27,455 bases of DNA. Origin: Pseudomonadota bacterium. GTDB taxonomy: Bacteria; Pseudomonadota; Gammaproteobacteria; Burkholderiales; Burkholderiaceae. Each line of letters opens with the position of its first letter. Positions within the stretch are counted from its first letter, which is position 1. Positions 7,553 through 18,266 of the stretch are shown here, piece by piece. The notes beneath the pieces are model-generated. The model was given only the letters and a program-made list of their open reading frames with translations, did not search any database and was not told the DNA's origin. The DNA lies in the NCBI GenBank assembly GCA_963205525.1, contig CAUJJP010000175.1, positions 1 to 27,455 of the forward strand, in the 5' to 3' direction. A program made the translations under genes and the position numbers.

Positions 7553-8800
7553 ATGAGCGATGCGAACGATGCGAGGCCGACCCCGATGGCGCTGGCCGGG
7601 GTGCGGGTGCTGGACTTGTCGCGCGTGCTCGCCGGCCCCTGGTGCACCCAGACCCTGGCCGACCTGGGCGCCGACGTGATCAAGGTCGAGCGCCCCGGCA
7701 GCGGCGACGACACCCGCGGCTGGGGACCGCCTTTTCTCAAGGATGCCGAGGGGCACGACACCGCCGAGGCCGCCTACTACCTGGGGACCAACCGCAACAA
7801 GCGGTCCTTGACCCTGGACCTGGCGCAGCCCGAGGGGCAGGAACTGGTGCGCCGGCTCGCCCTGCAAAGCGATGTCCTGGTGGAGAACTTCAAGGTCGGC
7901 GACATGGCGCGCTACGGGCTGGATGCGGCGGCCATGCTGGCGCTCAACCCGCGCCTCGTGTACTGCTCGATCACCGGCTTCGGCCAGACCGGCCCCTACC
8001 GCGACCGCGCCGGCTACGACTACGCGGTGCAGGCCATGGGCGGCCTGATGAGCATCACCGGCGAGCGCGACGACGCCGTCGGCGGCGGGCCGCAGAAGGT
8101 GGGGGTGGCGGTGGCCGACCTGTTCACCGGCATGTACGCCACGGTCGCCATCCTGGCCGCGCTGCGCCACCGCGACGCCACCGGCCAGGGCCAGGCGATC
8201 GACCTTGCGCTGCTGGACAGCCAGGTGGCGATGCTCGCCAACCTGGGTGCCAACTACCTCGTCACCGGCCAGGCGCCGGGGCGCGCCGGCAACGCGCACC
8301 TCAACATCGTGCCCTACCAGGTGTTCGAGGTTGCCGATGGCCACCTGGTGCTGGCGGTCGGCAACGACGGCCAGTTCGCCAAGTTCTGCGCCATCGCCGG
8401 CCAGCCCGGCTGGGCCGAGGATGCGCGCTTTGCGAAGAACGCCGACCGCGTGCGCCACCGCGAGCAACTGGTGCCCATGGTGGCGGCGGTGATGCGCACG
8501 CGTGCCAAGGCAGACTGGCTGCAGGCGCTGGAAGCGGCCAAGCTGCCTTGCGGGCCGATCAACGACCTAGCCGAGGTGTTCGCCGACCCCCAGGTGCGCG
8601 CGCGCGGCATGGTCACCGAGCTCGCGCACCCGCTGGCCGGCAGCGTCAAGCTGGTGTCCAGCCCGATCAAGCTCGCGGCCACGCCGGTGCAGCAGCGGCG
8701 GGCGCCGCCGCTGCTGGGGCAGCACACCGACGAAGTGCTCGCGGACCTGGGCCTGGATGCCGACACGCGTGCCGGCCTGCGCAGCCGCGGCGTGATCTGA
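7553..8800 (+). CDS. CaiB/BaiF family (class III) CoA-transferase
   Basis: 415 aa, typical for the formyl-CoA/succinyl-CoA transferase family, which moves CoA between carboxylic acids in the cytosol. Family landmarks: the N-terminal VLDLSRVLAGPWCTQTLADLGADVIKVE region (~19-46), GTNRNKRSLTLDL (78-90), VENFKVGDMARYGLD, and VAVADLFTGM with the likely catalytic Asp189, followed by a GQGQAIDLALLDSQ segment. The C-terminal CGPINDLAEVFADPQVRARGM block is also standard. Its own substrate cannot be read from sequence, and no beta-oxidation or catabolic genes flank it. The ATG at 7553 starts directly before the conserved domain; there is no Shine-Dalgarno sequence and it is divergent from the lipoprotein gene. 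It converges on the DUF4197 gene across a hairpin. Confidence 0.93.
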   Translation: MSDANDARPTPMALAGVRVLDLSRVLAGPWCTQTLADLGADVIKVERPGSGDDTRGWGPPFLKDAEGHDTAEAAYYLGTNRNKRSLTLDLAQPEGQELVRRLALQSDVLVENFKVGDMARYGLDAAAMLALNPRLVYCSITGFGQTGPYRDRAGYDYAVQAMGGLMSITGERDDAVGGGPQKVGVAVADLFTGMYATVAILAALRHRDATGQGQAIDLALLDSQVAMLANLGANYLVTGQAPGRAGNAHLNIVPYQVFEVADGHLVLAVGNDGQFAKFCAIAGQPGWAEDARFAKNADRVRHREQLVPMVAAVMRTRAKADWLQALEAAKLPCGPINDLAEVFADPQVRARGMVTELAHPLAGSVKLVSSPIKLAATPVQQRRAPPLLGQHTDEVLADLGLDADTRAGLRSRGVI

Positions 8801-8818
8801 TCGCGCCGGACGCGATCA
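8798..8818. terminator. Perfect 8-bp hairpin between convergent genes
   Basis: TGATCGCG at 8798-8805 and CGCGATCA at 8811-8818 form a perfect stem with a CCGGA loop. The left arm includes the TGA stop of the CoA-transferase gene, and the convergent DUF4197 gene ends 8 bases beyond the right arm. There is no T tract; it could act as a bidirectional terminator or as an mRNA 3' end stabiliser. Confidence 0.5.
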
Positions 8819-8825
8819 CACCCGT

Positions 8826-9491
8826 TCAGCGTCCGAACACCGCCTTCAGGATCGCGCTGCCGCTGCCCAGCGGGTCGCGGCGTATCTTCTTCTCCTCTTC
8901 GCCGATCGCCCAGTACAGGCCGTCCAGCGCCTTGCGCGTGACGTAGCGCGGCAGCTCAGCGTCCTGCTCGTCGACCAGGCCTATGCCCTGCGCCTTGGCG
9001 GCGAAGCGCTGGTACTTCTCGGCCAGCGCCACGCCCTCGGTCTTCTGCCTGACGATGGGCAGGAACTGCTCGCCCAGCGCGCTGCGCGTCTTGCGCTGGA
9101 AGAAGTCTGTCACCGCGGTGTCGCCGCCGCCCACGATGCGCAGCGCGTCCTCGACCGAGATCGTCTTCACCGCGTTCACGAGCAGGCTGCGTGCCTGCGG
9201 CACCGCCGCCTCGGCGGCGCGGTTCATCGCCGTCACCAGATCGTCCACCCGCCGGCCCTGGCCGAGGGCGCGCATCAGCTTGGCCGCGTCCTCCAGGTGA
9301 CCGGGCAGCGGGATGCGCAGCCGCTTGTCGCCGAGGAAGCCGTCGGTGCGGCCCAGGCTGGCCACCGCCGCCTCGGCGCCGCGCGCCAGCGCCTCGCGCA
9401 CGCCGGCCGTGGCGTCACTTTCGTTGAGTGCGGCGGCATGCGCGCCCAGCGGCAGGCCGGCGGCAAGGACGATCAGGCGGCGACGCTGCAT
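8826..9491 (-). CDS. DUF4197 domain-containing exported protein
   Basis: 221 aa. Residues 1-20 form a signal peptide (MQRRR, then a hydrophobic stretch, ending AHAAA), so the product is probably periplasmic. The remainder matches DUF4197 as I know it: GVREALARGAEAAVASLG, DKRLRIPLPGHL, a DLVTAMNRAAEAAVP block, VKTISVEDALRIV, and TRKALDGLYWAIGEEEKKIRRDP at the C-terminus. The family is common in Proteobacteria and has no established function. A GGGAGG Shine-Dalgarno sequence sits 4 nt before the ATG. It is downstream of lipA on the same strand but separated by a strong hairpin, and probably has its own promoter. Confidence 0.9.
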   Translation of the reverse strand: MQRRRLIVLAAGLPLGAHAAALNESDATAGVREALARGAEAAVASLGRTDGFLGDKRLRIPLPGHLEDAAKLMRALGQGRRVDDLVTAMNRAAEAAVPQARSLLVNAVKTISVEDALRIVGGGDTAVTDFFQRKTRSALGEQFLPIVRQKTEGVALAEKYQRFAAKAQGIGLVDEQDAELPRYVTRKALDGLYWAIGEEEKKIRRDPLGSGSAILKAVFGR

Positions 9492-9531
9492 GGAGCCTCC
9501 CTGGGTTGGCGCCGCCGCGGGCGGCAGCTTG

Positions 9532-9579
9532 GAGCCTGTGAAGACATGAATCGGGCATGATTCATGCCTTCACAGGCTC
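9532..9579. terminator. Long imperfect hairpin immediately after the lipA stop
   Basis: A 12-bp arm at 9532-9543 (gagcctgtgaag) pairs with 9568-9579, and after one mismatch a 7-bp inner arm at 9545-9551 (catgaat) pairs with 9560-9566, leaving an 8-nt loop. The outer arm touches the lipA stop codon at 9580. The stem of about 20 bp is the strongest in the window and richer in AT than its surroundings. No T run follows on the lipA strand, so this is either a Rho-independent-like stop without a U tract, an RNA stabiliser, or a copy of a dispersed palindromic element. Confidence 0.6.
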
Positions 9580-10587
9580 TCAGGCGCCTGCCGCGGGGGC
9601 CGGCGCCGCATCCGTCGAAGCCGCCTGCGCGTCAGCCACGCCCGCGGCCCGGGCCTGCTGGTCGGCGTGGTAGCTGCTGCGCACCAGCGCGCCCACGGCG
9701 GCGTGGCTGAAGCCCATGGCCTGCGCCTCGCGCTCGAACATCCTGAAGGTGTCGGGGTGGACGTAGCGCCGCACCGGCAGGTGGTGGCCGCTGGGCGCCA
9801 GGTACTGGCCGATGGTGAGCATCTCTATGCCGTGCGCGCGCATGTCGCGCATCACCTGCAGGATTTCCTCGTCGGTCTCGCCCAGGCCCACCATCAGCCC
9901 GCTCTTGGTCGGCACCGTGGGCACGCGCTGCTTGAACTTCTGCAGCAGCTGGAGGCTGAAGGCGTAGTCCGCGCCCGGCCGCGCCTGCTTGTACAGGCGC
10001 GGCGCGGTCTCCAGGTTGTGGTTCATGACATCCGGCGGCTGCGCCTGCAGGATGTCCAGGGCGCGCTCGTCGCGGCCGCGGAAGTCGGGGGTCAGGATCT
10101 CGATGCGGGTGCGCGGACTGGCGCTGCGGATCTGCGCGATGCAGGCCGCGAAGTGGCCGGCGCCGCCGTCGCGCAGGTCGTCGCGGTCGACGCTGGTGAT
10201 CACCGCATACGACAGCTTCATGGCCGCGATCGCCTGCGCCAGCTGCGCCGGCTCGCCGGCGTCCAGCGGGTCCGGGCGGCCATGGCCGACGTCGCAGAAC
10301 GGGCAGCGCCGGGTGCACTTGTCGCCCATGATCATGAAGGTGGCGGTGCCGTGGCCGAAGCACTCGCCGATGTTCGGGCAGGCGGCTTCCTCGCACACCG
10401 TGTGCAGCTTGTGCTCGCGCAGCACGCGCTTGACCTCGTAGAAGCGCGAACTCGGGCTGCCGGCCTTGACGCGTATCCAATCGGGCTTGCGCAGCACCTC
10501 GACCGGCTGCTCCACCTTGATCGGGATGCGCGCGGTCTTGGCCTGCGCCTTCTGCTTCGCGCTGGGGTCGTAGCCGGGTGCGTCCAT
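9580..10587 (-). CDS. lipA: Lipoyl synthase (radical SAM)
   Basis: 335 aa. Inserts two sulfur atoms into protein-bound octanoyl groups to give lipoyl groups. Both iron-sulfur sites are complete: the auxiliary cluster CX4CX5C at Cys65, Cys70 and Cys76, and the radical-SAM CX3CX2C at Cys91, Cys95 and Cys98 (CTRRCPFC). Further family blocks are [42 protein letters not shown] and [12 protein letters not shown]. The ATG at 10587 begins the usual N-terminal extension before the catalytic core; an in-frame upstream ATG at 10653 would run into lipB. It starts 10 nt after the lipB stop with no Shine-Dalgarno sequence, and a TAGAAT that includes the lipB stop codon ends 7 nt before the ATG. Confidence 0.98.
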   Translation of the reverse strand: MDAPGYDPSAKQKAQAKTARIPIKVEQPVEVLRKPDWIRVKAGSPSSRFYEVKRVLREHKLHTVCEEAACPNIGECFGHGTATFMIMGDKCTRRCPFCDVGHGRPDPLDAGEPAQLAQAIAAMKLSYAVITSVDRDDLRDGGAGHFAACIAQIRSASPRTRIEILTPDFRGRDERALDILQAQPPDVMNHNLETAPRLYKQARPGADYAFSLQLLQKFKQRVPTVPTKSGLMVGLGETDEEILQVMRDMRAHGIEMLTIGQYLAPSGHHLPVRRYVHPDTFRMFEREAQAMGFSHAAVGALVRSSYHADQQARAAGVADAQAASTDAAPAPAAGA

Positions 10588-10594
10588 GGACAGG

Positions 10595-10600
10595 ATTCTA
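10595..10600 (-). promoter_or_regulatory. -10-like TAGAAT adjoining lipA start
   Basis: The minus strand reads TAGAAT (5 of 6 to TATAAT), ending seven bases before the lipA ATG. The TAG is also the lipB stop codon. It would allow a leaderless lipA transcript independent of lipB. No convincing -35 is seen. Confidence 0.35.
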
Positions 10601-11272
10601 GGAGGGCGCTTGCAGCAGCAGCTGCAGCCGCTGCGATAGCCGTGCCGCCGCATCGGCCCAGGCGATCTCCACCCCGCAGTGGCGCAGGTCCACCGCCTGC
10701 AGCCCGGCGTAGCCGCAGGGGTCGATGCGGCCGAAGGGCTCGAGGTCCATCGCCACGTTCAGCGCCAGCCCGTGGTAGCTGCAGTGGCGGCTGACCTTGA
10801 TGCCCAGGGCGGCGATCTTGCCCAGGCCGGCGAGCGGGTTGCCGCCCGGGCCGGGCGGCGCCAGCGGCGCGTGGCTCGCGGGTGCGTCCAGCCGCACGTA
10901 GACGCCGGGTGCGCCGACCACGCGGTGGCCGCTCAGGCCGAGCTCGGCCAGCACCTGGATCACCGCCTGCTCCAGCCGGTAGACGTACTCCTTGACGTAG
11001 ATGCGCAGCCGCCGCAGGTCCACCAGCGGGTAGGCCAGCACCTGGCCGGGGCCGTGGTAGGTGACCTGGCCGCCACGCTGGGTGGCGACGACCGGGATCT
11101 CGCCGGGGTTCAGCACATGCTGGGGTCGCCCGGCCAGGCCCTGGGTGAACACCGGGTCGTGCTCGACCAGCCAGAGCTCGTCCTCGGTGGCGGGGCCGCG
11201 GGCGTCGGTGAAGGCGCGCATCTGCGCCTCGATGCCGGCATAGGGGCGGCGGCCCAGGGTCTGCACGCGCAT
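10598..11272 (-). CDS. lipB: Lipoyl(octanoyl) transferase
   Basis: 224 aa. Transfers octanoyl from acyl carrier protein to lipoyl domains of the 2-oxoacid dehydrogenases and the glycine cleavage H protein, the step before LipA. Signature blocks: [12 protein letters not shown] at 66-77, [23 protein letters not shown] with catalytic Lys152, and the PCG motif with acyl-accepting Cys186. A Pro/Gly/Ala-rich insertion (~130-150) sits between strands and is probably a surface loop. The ATG at 11272 is the natural start; no Shine-Dalgarno sequence is seen and a TAAACT ends 6 nt before it. It heads the lipB-lipA pair; ybeD, its usual upstream neighbour, is separated by an opposing Sel1-repeat gene. 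Confidence 0.97.
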   Translation of the reverse strand: MRVQTLGRRPYAGIEAQMRAFTDARGPATEDELWLVEHDPVFTQGLAGRPQHVLNPGEIPVVATQRGGQVTYHGPGQVLAYPLVDLRRLRIYVKEYVYRLEQAVIQVLAELGLSGHRVVGAPGVYVRLDAPASHAPLAPPGPGGNPLAGLGKIAALGIKVSRHCSYHGLALNVAMDLEPFGRIDPCGYAGLQAVDLRHCGVEIAWADAAARLSQRLQLLLQAPS

Positions 11273-11278
11273 GGCGCC

Positions 11279-11284
11279 AGTTTA
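11279..11284 (-). promoter_or_regulatory. -10-like hexamer adjoining lipB start
   Basis: The minus strand reads TAAACT (4 of 6 to TATAAT), ending six bases before the lipB ATG. It is the only AT-rich hexamer in this GC-rich gap. Weak alone, but the position matches other genes of the window. Confidence 0.3.
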
Positions 11285-11294
11285 GGGGCGCCCA

Positions 11295-11374
11295 GAATGC
11301 CGACGCCGGAATGCCGACCCGAATGCCGGCCGCCCGCACGCCGCCCCACAGCCGGCCCACACGCCGGCCCACAC
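11295..11374. repeat. Short imperfect repeats in the lipB/sel1 gap
   Basis: Three near-identical copies of gaatgccgac/gaatgccggc lie at 11295, 11309 and 11321. They are followed by a perfect tandem pair of the 12-mer gccggcccacac at 11351-11362 and 11363-11374, with a degenerate copy just before. The divergent gap (135 nt) is thus mostly low-complexity repeat. Confidence 0.85.
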
Positions 11375-11407
11375 GCCCGGCGGCAGCGCGCTATCGTTCG
11401 TCCCACG

Positions 11408-12073
11408 ATGGCTGCGCCGCGCGTCGTCCTGTCCGGTCTGGCCCTGCTGCTGCTGGCGGCGCCGGCGCTGCAGGCGCGCGGCGCGCGCTCGCCGATCGAG
11501 CAGGCGATAGGCGCCTACGAGCGCGGTGACCTCGAATCGGCGCGCCGCATGCTGCAGGCGCTGGCGAACCAGGGCCTGCCCGCGGCCGACCACAACCTGG
11601 GCGTGATCGCCTACGACCAGGGCCGGTTCGCCGAAGCCCAGGCGCTGTTTCGGCGCGCCGCCGACGCCGGCTTCGTGACCTCCATGCTGGCCCTGGGCCA
11701 GCTGCACGAGAGCGGCCGGCTGGCCGCCGACGGCCGGCCCGAGGTGGCAGCCGCCTTCCTTTGGTGGCGGCGCGCGGCCGAACGCGGCAGCGTGCAGGCG
11801 ATGGTCGAGGTCGGTACCGCCTACTACCTGGGGCGCGGCGCGGCGCTGGACAAGGCGCAGGCGGCGCACTGGTACCGGCAGGCGGCGCAGGCGGGGGAGG
11901 TCGGCGCGCAATACCTGATCGCCGCCATGTACGAGAGCGGCGACGGTGTCGCCGCCGATCTGTGGCTGGCCGCCTACTGGTATGCGCAGGCGGCGGCCAA
12001 CGGCGACGTGGCGGCGCCGGGCAAGCTGGCCGAGGTGCAGCGCCGGCAGCTCGCGGCTAGAGAACCACTCTGA
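11408..12073 (+). CDS. Sel1-like (TPR-related) repeat protein, exported
   Basis: 221 aa. Residues 1-24 look like a signal peptide (hydrophobic LALLLLAAPALQA), so it is probably periplasmic. About four Sel1-type repeats follow at ~57-88, 89-128, 129-164 and 165-200, recognisable by alternating AxxxLGxxY and AxxWyrrAAeqG patterns (HNLGVIAYDQGRFAEA, AFLWWRRAAERG, HWYRQAAQAG, YWYAQAAANGD). Such solenoids bind proteins; no enzyme motif is present. It lies on the plus strand between ybeD and lipB, which elsewhere are close neighbours, and its last 17 bases overlap the 3' end of ybeD. A TATCGT hexamer at 11392-11397 ends 10 nt before the ATG; no Shine-Dalgarno sequence. Partner unknown. Confidence 0.85.
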   Translation: MAAPRVVLSGLALLLLAAPALQARGARSPIEQAIGAYERGDLESARRMLQALANQGLPAADHNLGVIAYDQGRFAEAQALFRRAADAGFVTSMLALGQLHESGRLAADGRPEVAAAFLWWRRAAERGSVQAMVEVGTAYYLGRGAALDKAQAAHWYRQAAQAGEVGAQYLIAAMYESGDGVAADLWLAAYWYAQAAANGDVAAPGKLAEVQRRQLAAREPL

Positions 12074-12338
12074 CCATGGGGTGGCTGCTCAGGGTGCGGT
12101 AGAGCTCGTCGAGCTGCTCGCGGCTGGTGGCGGTGACGGTGATCGTCAGCCCCAGCCACTTGCCCGCGCTGCTGGGGCGGCGCTCGACGCTGGCGGGGTC
12201 GAAGCCGGGGTCGAAGCGCTGCGCCACCGCGACCACGGCCTCGACGAAGCCCTCCACCTGCGCCCCCATCACCTTGATCGGGAACGCGCTCGGGTAGCTG
12301 ATCAGGCTTTGCTCGGGCGGGATCTCGGGCACGACCAC
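12057..12338 (-). CDS. ybeD: YbeD/DUF493 family protein
   Basis: 93 aa. Matches the YbeD (DUF493) family: SLISYPSAFPIKVMG at the N-terminus and a C-terminal LTITVTATSREQLDELYRTLSSHPMVRVVL block. The small ferredoxin-like fold resembles ACT regulatory domains; family members usually lie next to lipB and dacA, but their function is not settled. The start is ambiguous: GTG at 12338 is annotated, but GTG at 12332 has a better-spaced AGGA (9 nt). It is the last gene of the hemJ-to-ybeD train, 24 nt after the aminotransferase gene, and overlaps the convergent Sel1-repeat gene by 17 bp. Confidence 0.92.
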   Translation of the reverse strand: MVVPEIPPEQSLISYPSAFPIKVMGAQVEGFVEAVVAVAQRFDPGFDPASVERRPSSAGKWLGLTITVTATSREQLDELYRTLSSHPMVRVVL

Positions 12339-12362
12339 ACTTCCTGGATCTGGATCTGGCGC

Positions 12363-13250
12363 TCAGATGCTCTGCTGCGCCTTGGCGCGCTGGTAGGCCT
12401 CGTGCAGCCGGGCGTAGACCGGGCCCGGCTTGCCGCGCAGGGTGCCGTGGCCGACCGGCTCGCCGTCGATCCTGGTCACCGCCAGCACCTCCTTGGTGGC
12501 CGAGCTCAGCAGCACCTCGTCGGCGCTGCGCACGTCGGCCTCGCTGATCGGGCGCAGGTTGTAGGCGATGCCGCAGTCCGCGCACAGCTCGCGCAGCAGC
12601 TCCACGCGTATGCCCTCGAGCACGTGCTCGCTCTTCGGCGGCCCCAGCAGCGCACCCTCCTGCACGATCCAGGCGTTGCTCGCCGAGGCCTCGGTGAGCA
12701 TGCCGTCGCGGAACATGAGGGTCTCCACGCAGCCGTGGTCGGCCGAGATCTGGCGCGCCAGCACGTTGCCCAGCAGCGAGGTGCTCTTGATGTCGCCGCG
12801 TTCCCAGCGGAAGTCGCGCGCGGTCACGCAGGCGACGCCGGCGTGGCGCATCTCGGCGCTCGGCGGCTTCATCGGGCTGGCCATCATGAAGACGGTGGGC
12901 TCGATGTCGGGCGGCATCACGTGGTCGCGCAGCGCCACGCCGCGCGTGACCTGGATGTAGACCAGCTGGTCCTCGGCGCCGGTCTTCTCGTGCAGCGCCG
13001 CCACCAGCCGGCGGCACAGCGCCAGCCACTGCTCGCGCGTGTGCGGGTTGGCGACGCGGATCTTGCCCAGCCCGCGCTCCAGGCGCGCCAGGTGGTGGTC
13101 GAAGCGGAACAGGCGCCGGCCGTAGACCGGCGCCACGTCGTAGACGCCGTCGCCGAAGATGAAGCCGCGGTCGAGCACACTGATCTTGGCTTCGTTCAGC
13201 GGCAGGAACTCGCCGTTCAGGTGACACAGGGTGTCGGGCAGGGCGATCAT
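12363..13250 (-). CDS. D-amino-acid aminotransferase-type PLP enzyme (fold IV)
   Basis: 295 aa. Class IV aminotransferase family (branched-chain/D-alanine aminotransferase, 4-amino-4-deoxychorismate lyase). Seen: VLDRGFIFGDGVYDVAPVYGRRLFRFDHHLARL at 25-57, typical of this fold; VYIQVTRGVALRDH (97-110), resembling D-amino-acid aminotransferases; the PLP-binding Lys155 in GDIKSTSLLGN; and TEASASNAWIVQ and LEGIRVELLREL. Family members like this interconvert D-alanine and D-glutamate with 2-oxoacids, which fits the neighbour dacA (peptidoglycan). GAGGAG six bases before the ATG supports the start at 13250. It lies 45 nt after dacA and 24 nt before ybeD, in the order common in Burkholderiales. Exact substrate is inferred. 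Confidence 0.92.
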   Translation of the reverse strand: MIALPDTLCHLNGEFLPLNEAKISVLDRGFIFGDGVYDVAPVYGRRLFRFDHHLARLERGLGKIRVANPHTREQWLALCRRLVAALHEKTGAEDQLVYIQVTRGVALRDHVMPPDIEPTVFMMASPMKPPSAEMRHAGVACVTARDFRWERGDIKSTSLLGNVLARQISADHGCVETLMFRDGMLTEASASNAWIVQEGALLGPPKSEHVLEGIRVELLRELCADCGIAYNLRPISEADVRSADEVLLSSATKEVLAVTRIDGEPVGHGTLRGKPGPVYARLHEAYQRAKAQQSI

Positions 13251-13295
13251 CGCGCGCTCCTCGGTCGGGTTCAGGGTTTCAGCTTACTACCGGAT

Positions 13296-14447
13296 CTACT
13301 GGATCCACAGGCGCAGCGCGTCCCAGCCGCGGCCCAGCAGCCCGGCCAGCGGCACCGGCTCCAGCACCTGCAGCGGCACGCGCCGGATCTCGTCGCCGGC
13401 GGCGGTGGTGATGCGGATCTGGCCCACCGCCTGGCCCTGGGTGAGCGGCGCCACCAGCGGGTCGGTGCGGTCGATCAGCGTCTTCATGCCGGCGCCCTCG
13501 CCGCGCGGCACCGTCACCACCAGCGGCCCGGGAGCGCCCAGGCCGATGCTGCTGCGCGTGCCCTTCCACACCGGCACCGTGGCCAGCGGCTTGCCGGCCG
13601 GGAACAGCTGCACCGCGTCCCACGCCGCCCAGCCCCAGTTCAGCAGCTTCTGGCTTTCGTTGGCGCGCGCCTCGCGCGAGGCCGTGCCCAGCACCACCGA
13701 CAGCAGGCGGCGCTCGCCGCCGGGCTGCTCGCGCCGCGCGCTGGTGACGAGGCAGTAGCCCGCGGCCTCGGTGTAGCCGGTCTTCATGCCGTCCACCGAG
13801 GGATCGCGGCCCAGCAGCATGTTGCGGTTGTCCTGGCGGATCTTGTTGAAGGTGTACTCGCGTATCGAGTAGTAGCGGTAGCCGTCCGGGAAGTCGGTGA
13901 TGATGTGGCGCGCGATCTCGGCGACGTCGCGCGCGCTGCTGTAGTGGCCGGCCTCGGTGAGCCCGGTGGCGTTCTTGAACTGGGTGTTCTTCAGCCCCCA
14001 GGCCTGGGCCTGGCGGTTCATCATCTGCACGAAACCCTCCACCGTGCCGCCCACGGCCTCGGCCAGCACCACCGAGGCGTCGTTGCCGCTTTGCACGATC
14101 ACGCCGCGCAGCAGCTCGTCGACCTTGGGCGTCATGCGCGGGTCCAGGAACATCATCGAGCCGCCGTTGCGGCGCTCGCTCCAGGCGCGCTCGGACACCG
14201 GCAGCTGCTGCTCCAGCGTCAGCTTGCCGTCCTTCAGCGCCTGGAACACCAGGTAGGCCGTCATCAGCTTGGTCAGCGAGGCCGGCTCGGCCTGCACGTC
14301 GGCGTCGCGCTCGGCCAGGGTCTGGCCGCTGCTGACGTCGACCAGCACGTACTGGCGCGCGGCGACCTCGGGTGGCTGCGGCAGCGCGGCGCGCGCGGCC
14401 AGCGGCAGGGTGGCGATGGCGAAGAGAAGGACGGCGAGCAGATTCAT
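13296..14447 (-). CDS. dacA: D-alanyl-D-alanine carboxypeptidase (penicillin-binding protein 5/6 type)
   Basis: 383 aa. Removes the terminal D-Ala of peptidoglycan pentapeptides in the periplasm. A signal peptide covers residues 1-20 (hydrophobic LLAVLLFAIATLPLAARA). The three penicillin-binding motifs are complete: SLTK with nucleophile Ser57 and Lys60, SGN at 120-122, and KTG at 222-224. A C-terminal beta-rich domain follows, ending in WDALRLWIQ, which resembles the amphipathic membrane anchor of PBP5/6. The ATG at 14447 overlaps the TGA of the upstream hydrolase gene (ATGA), so the start is well fixed. Together with the downstream aminotransferase and ybeD it forms the conserved dacA-dat-ybeD block. 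Confidence 0.96.
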   Translation of the reverse strand: MNLLAVLLFAIATLPLAARAALPQPPEVAARQYVLVDVSSGQTLAERDADVQAEPASLTKLMTAYLVFQALKDGKLTLEQQLPVSERAWSERRNGGSMMFLDPRMTPKVDELLRGVIVQSGNDASVVLAEAVGGTVEGFVQMMNRQAQAWGLKNTQFKNATGLTEAGHYSSARDVAEIARHIITDFPDGYRYYSIREYTFNKIRQDNRNMLLGRDPSVDGMKTGYTEAAGYCLVTSARREQPGGERRLLSVVLGTASREARANESQKLLNWGWAAWDAVQLFPAGKPLATVPVWKGTRSSIGLGAPGPLVVTVPRGEGAGMKTLIDRTDPLVAPLTQGQAVGQIRITTAAGDEIRRVPLQVLEPVPLAGLLGRGWDALRLWIQ

Positions 14448-15072
14448 CGTGAGGGGGGCGGCATCCGCTGCCAGGCAGCGGTGACGAGTTGCTTGAGCAG
14501 GCCGAGCTGGCCGTGGAAGAAATGTCCGACGCCGGGGACGACGACGACCGGCAGCGTCTGCGGACGCGCCCAGTCCAGCACCGCGCTCAGCGGCACCACC
14601 TCGTCGGCCTCGCCGTGGATGACGAGCGTGTCCTGCGACACCGGCGGCGGCGTGAAGTTCAACACCGCGGGGCCGACCAGCACCAGCCGGGCGGTCGCGC
14701 CATCCGGCGCCAGCCGTGCCGCCGCGTGGGCCGCCATCGCCGCGCCGAAGGAAAAGCCGCCGAGCGCCAGCGGCAGCGCCAGGTCGCGCTGCGCGTGCAG
14801 CACCGCCAGCACGTCCTCGACCTCGCCGCGGCCCTCGTCCCAGCGGCCGGCGGAGCCGCCAATGCCGCGGAAGTTGAAGCGAACCGCGCGCCAGCCGAGG
14901 GCGACGAAGGCGCGCGCCAGGGTCTGCACCACCTTGTTGTCCATCGTCCCGCCGTGCAGCGGGTGCGGGTGGCACAGCAGCGCCACCCCCAGTGCCTGGC
15001 CGGCCGGGGCGTCCAGCGCCAGCTCCAGCGCACCGGCCGGGCCGGCGATCTGCAGGCGCTGGGTCTGGGCGT

Positions 15073-15076
<4 letters not shown>
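14444..15076 (-). CDS. Alpha/beta hydrolase, COG2945-like
   Basis: 210 aa from the GTG at 15076, which overlaps the TGA of the ferredoxin gene by four bases (GTGA). Cytosolic alpha/beta-hydrolase fold with likely catalytic triad Ser109 (GFSFGAA), Asp158 (HGEADEVVP) and His185 (PGVGHFFHG). The block LLCHPHPLHGGTMDNKVV at 33-50 and FNFRGIGGSAG at 68-77 are typical of the COG2945 subfamily, a widespread group without a known substrate. It sits between the ferredoxin and dacA genes with overlaps on both sides, so translation is likely coupled, but no functional link to peptidoglycan is evident. Confidence 0.9.
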
Positions 15077-18262
<3,186 letters not shown>

Positions 18263-18266
18263 TCCC

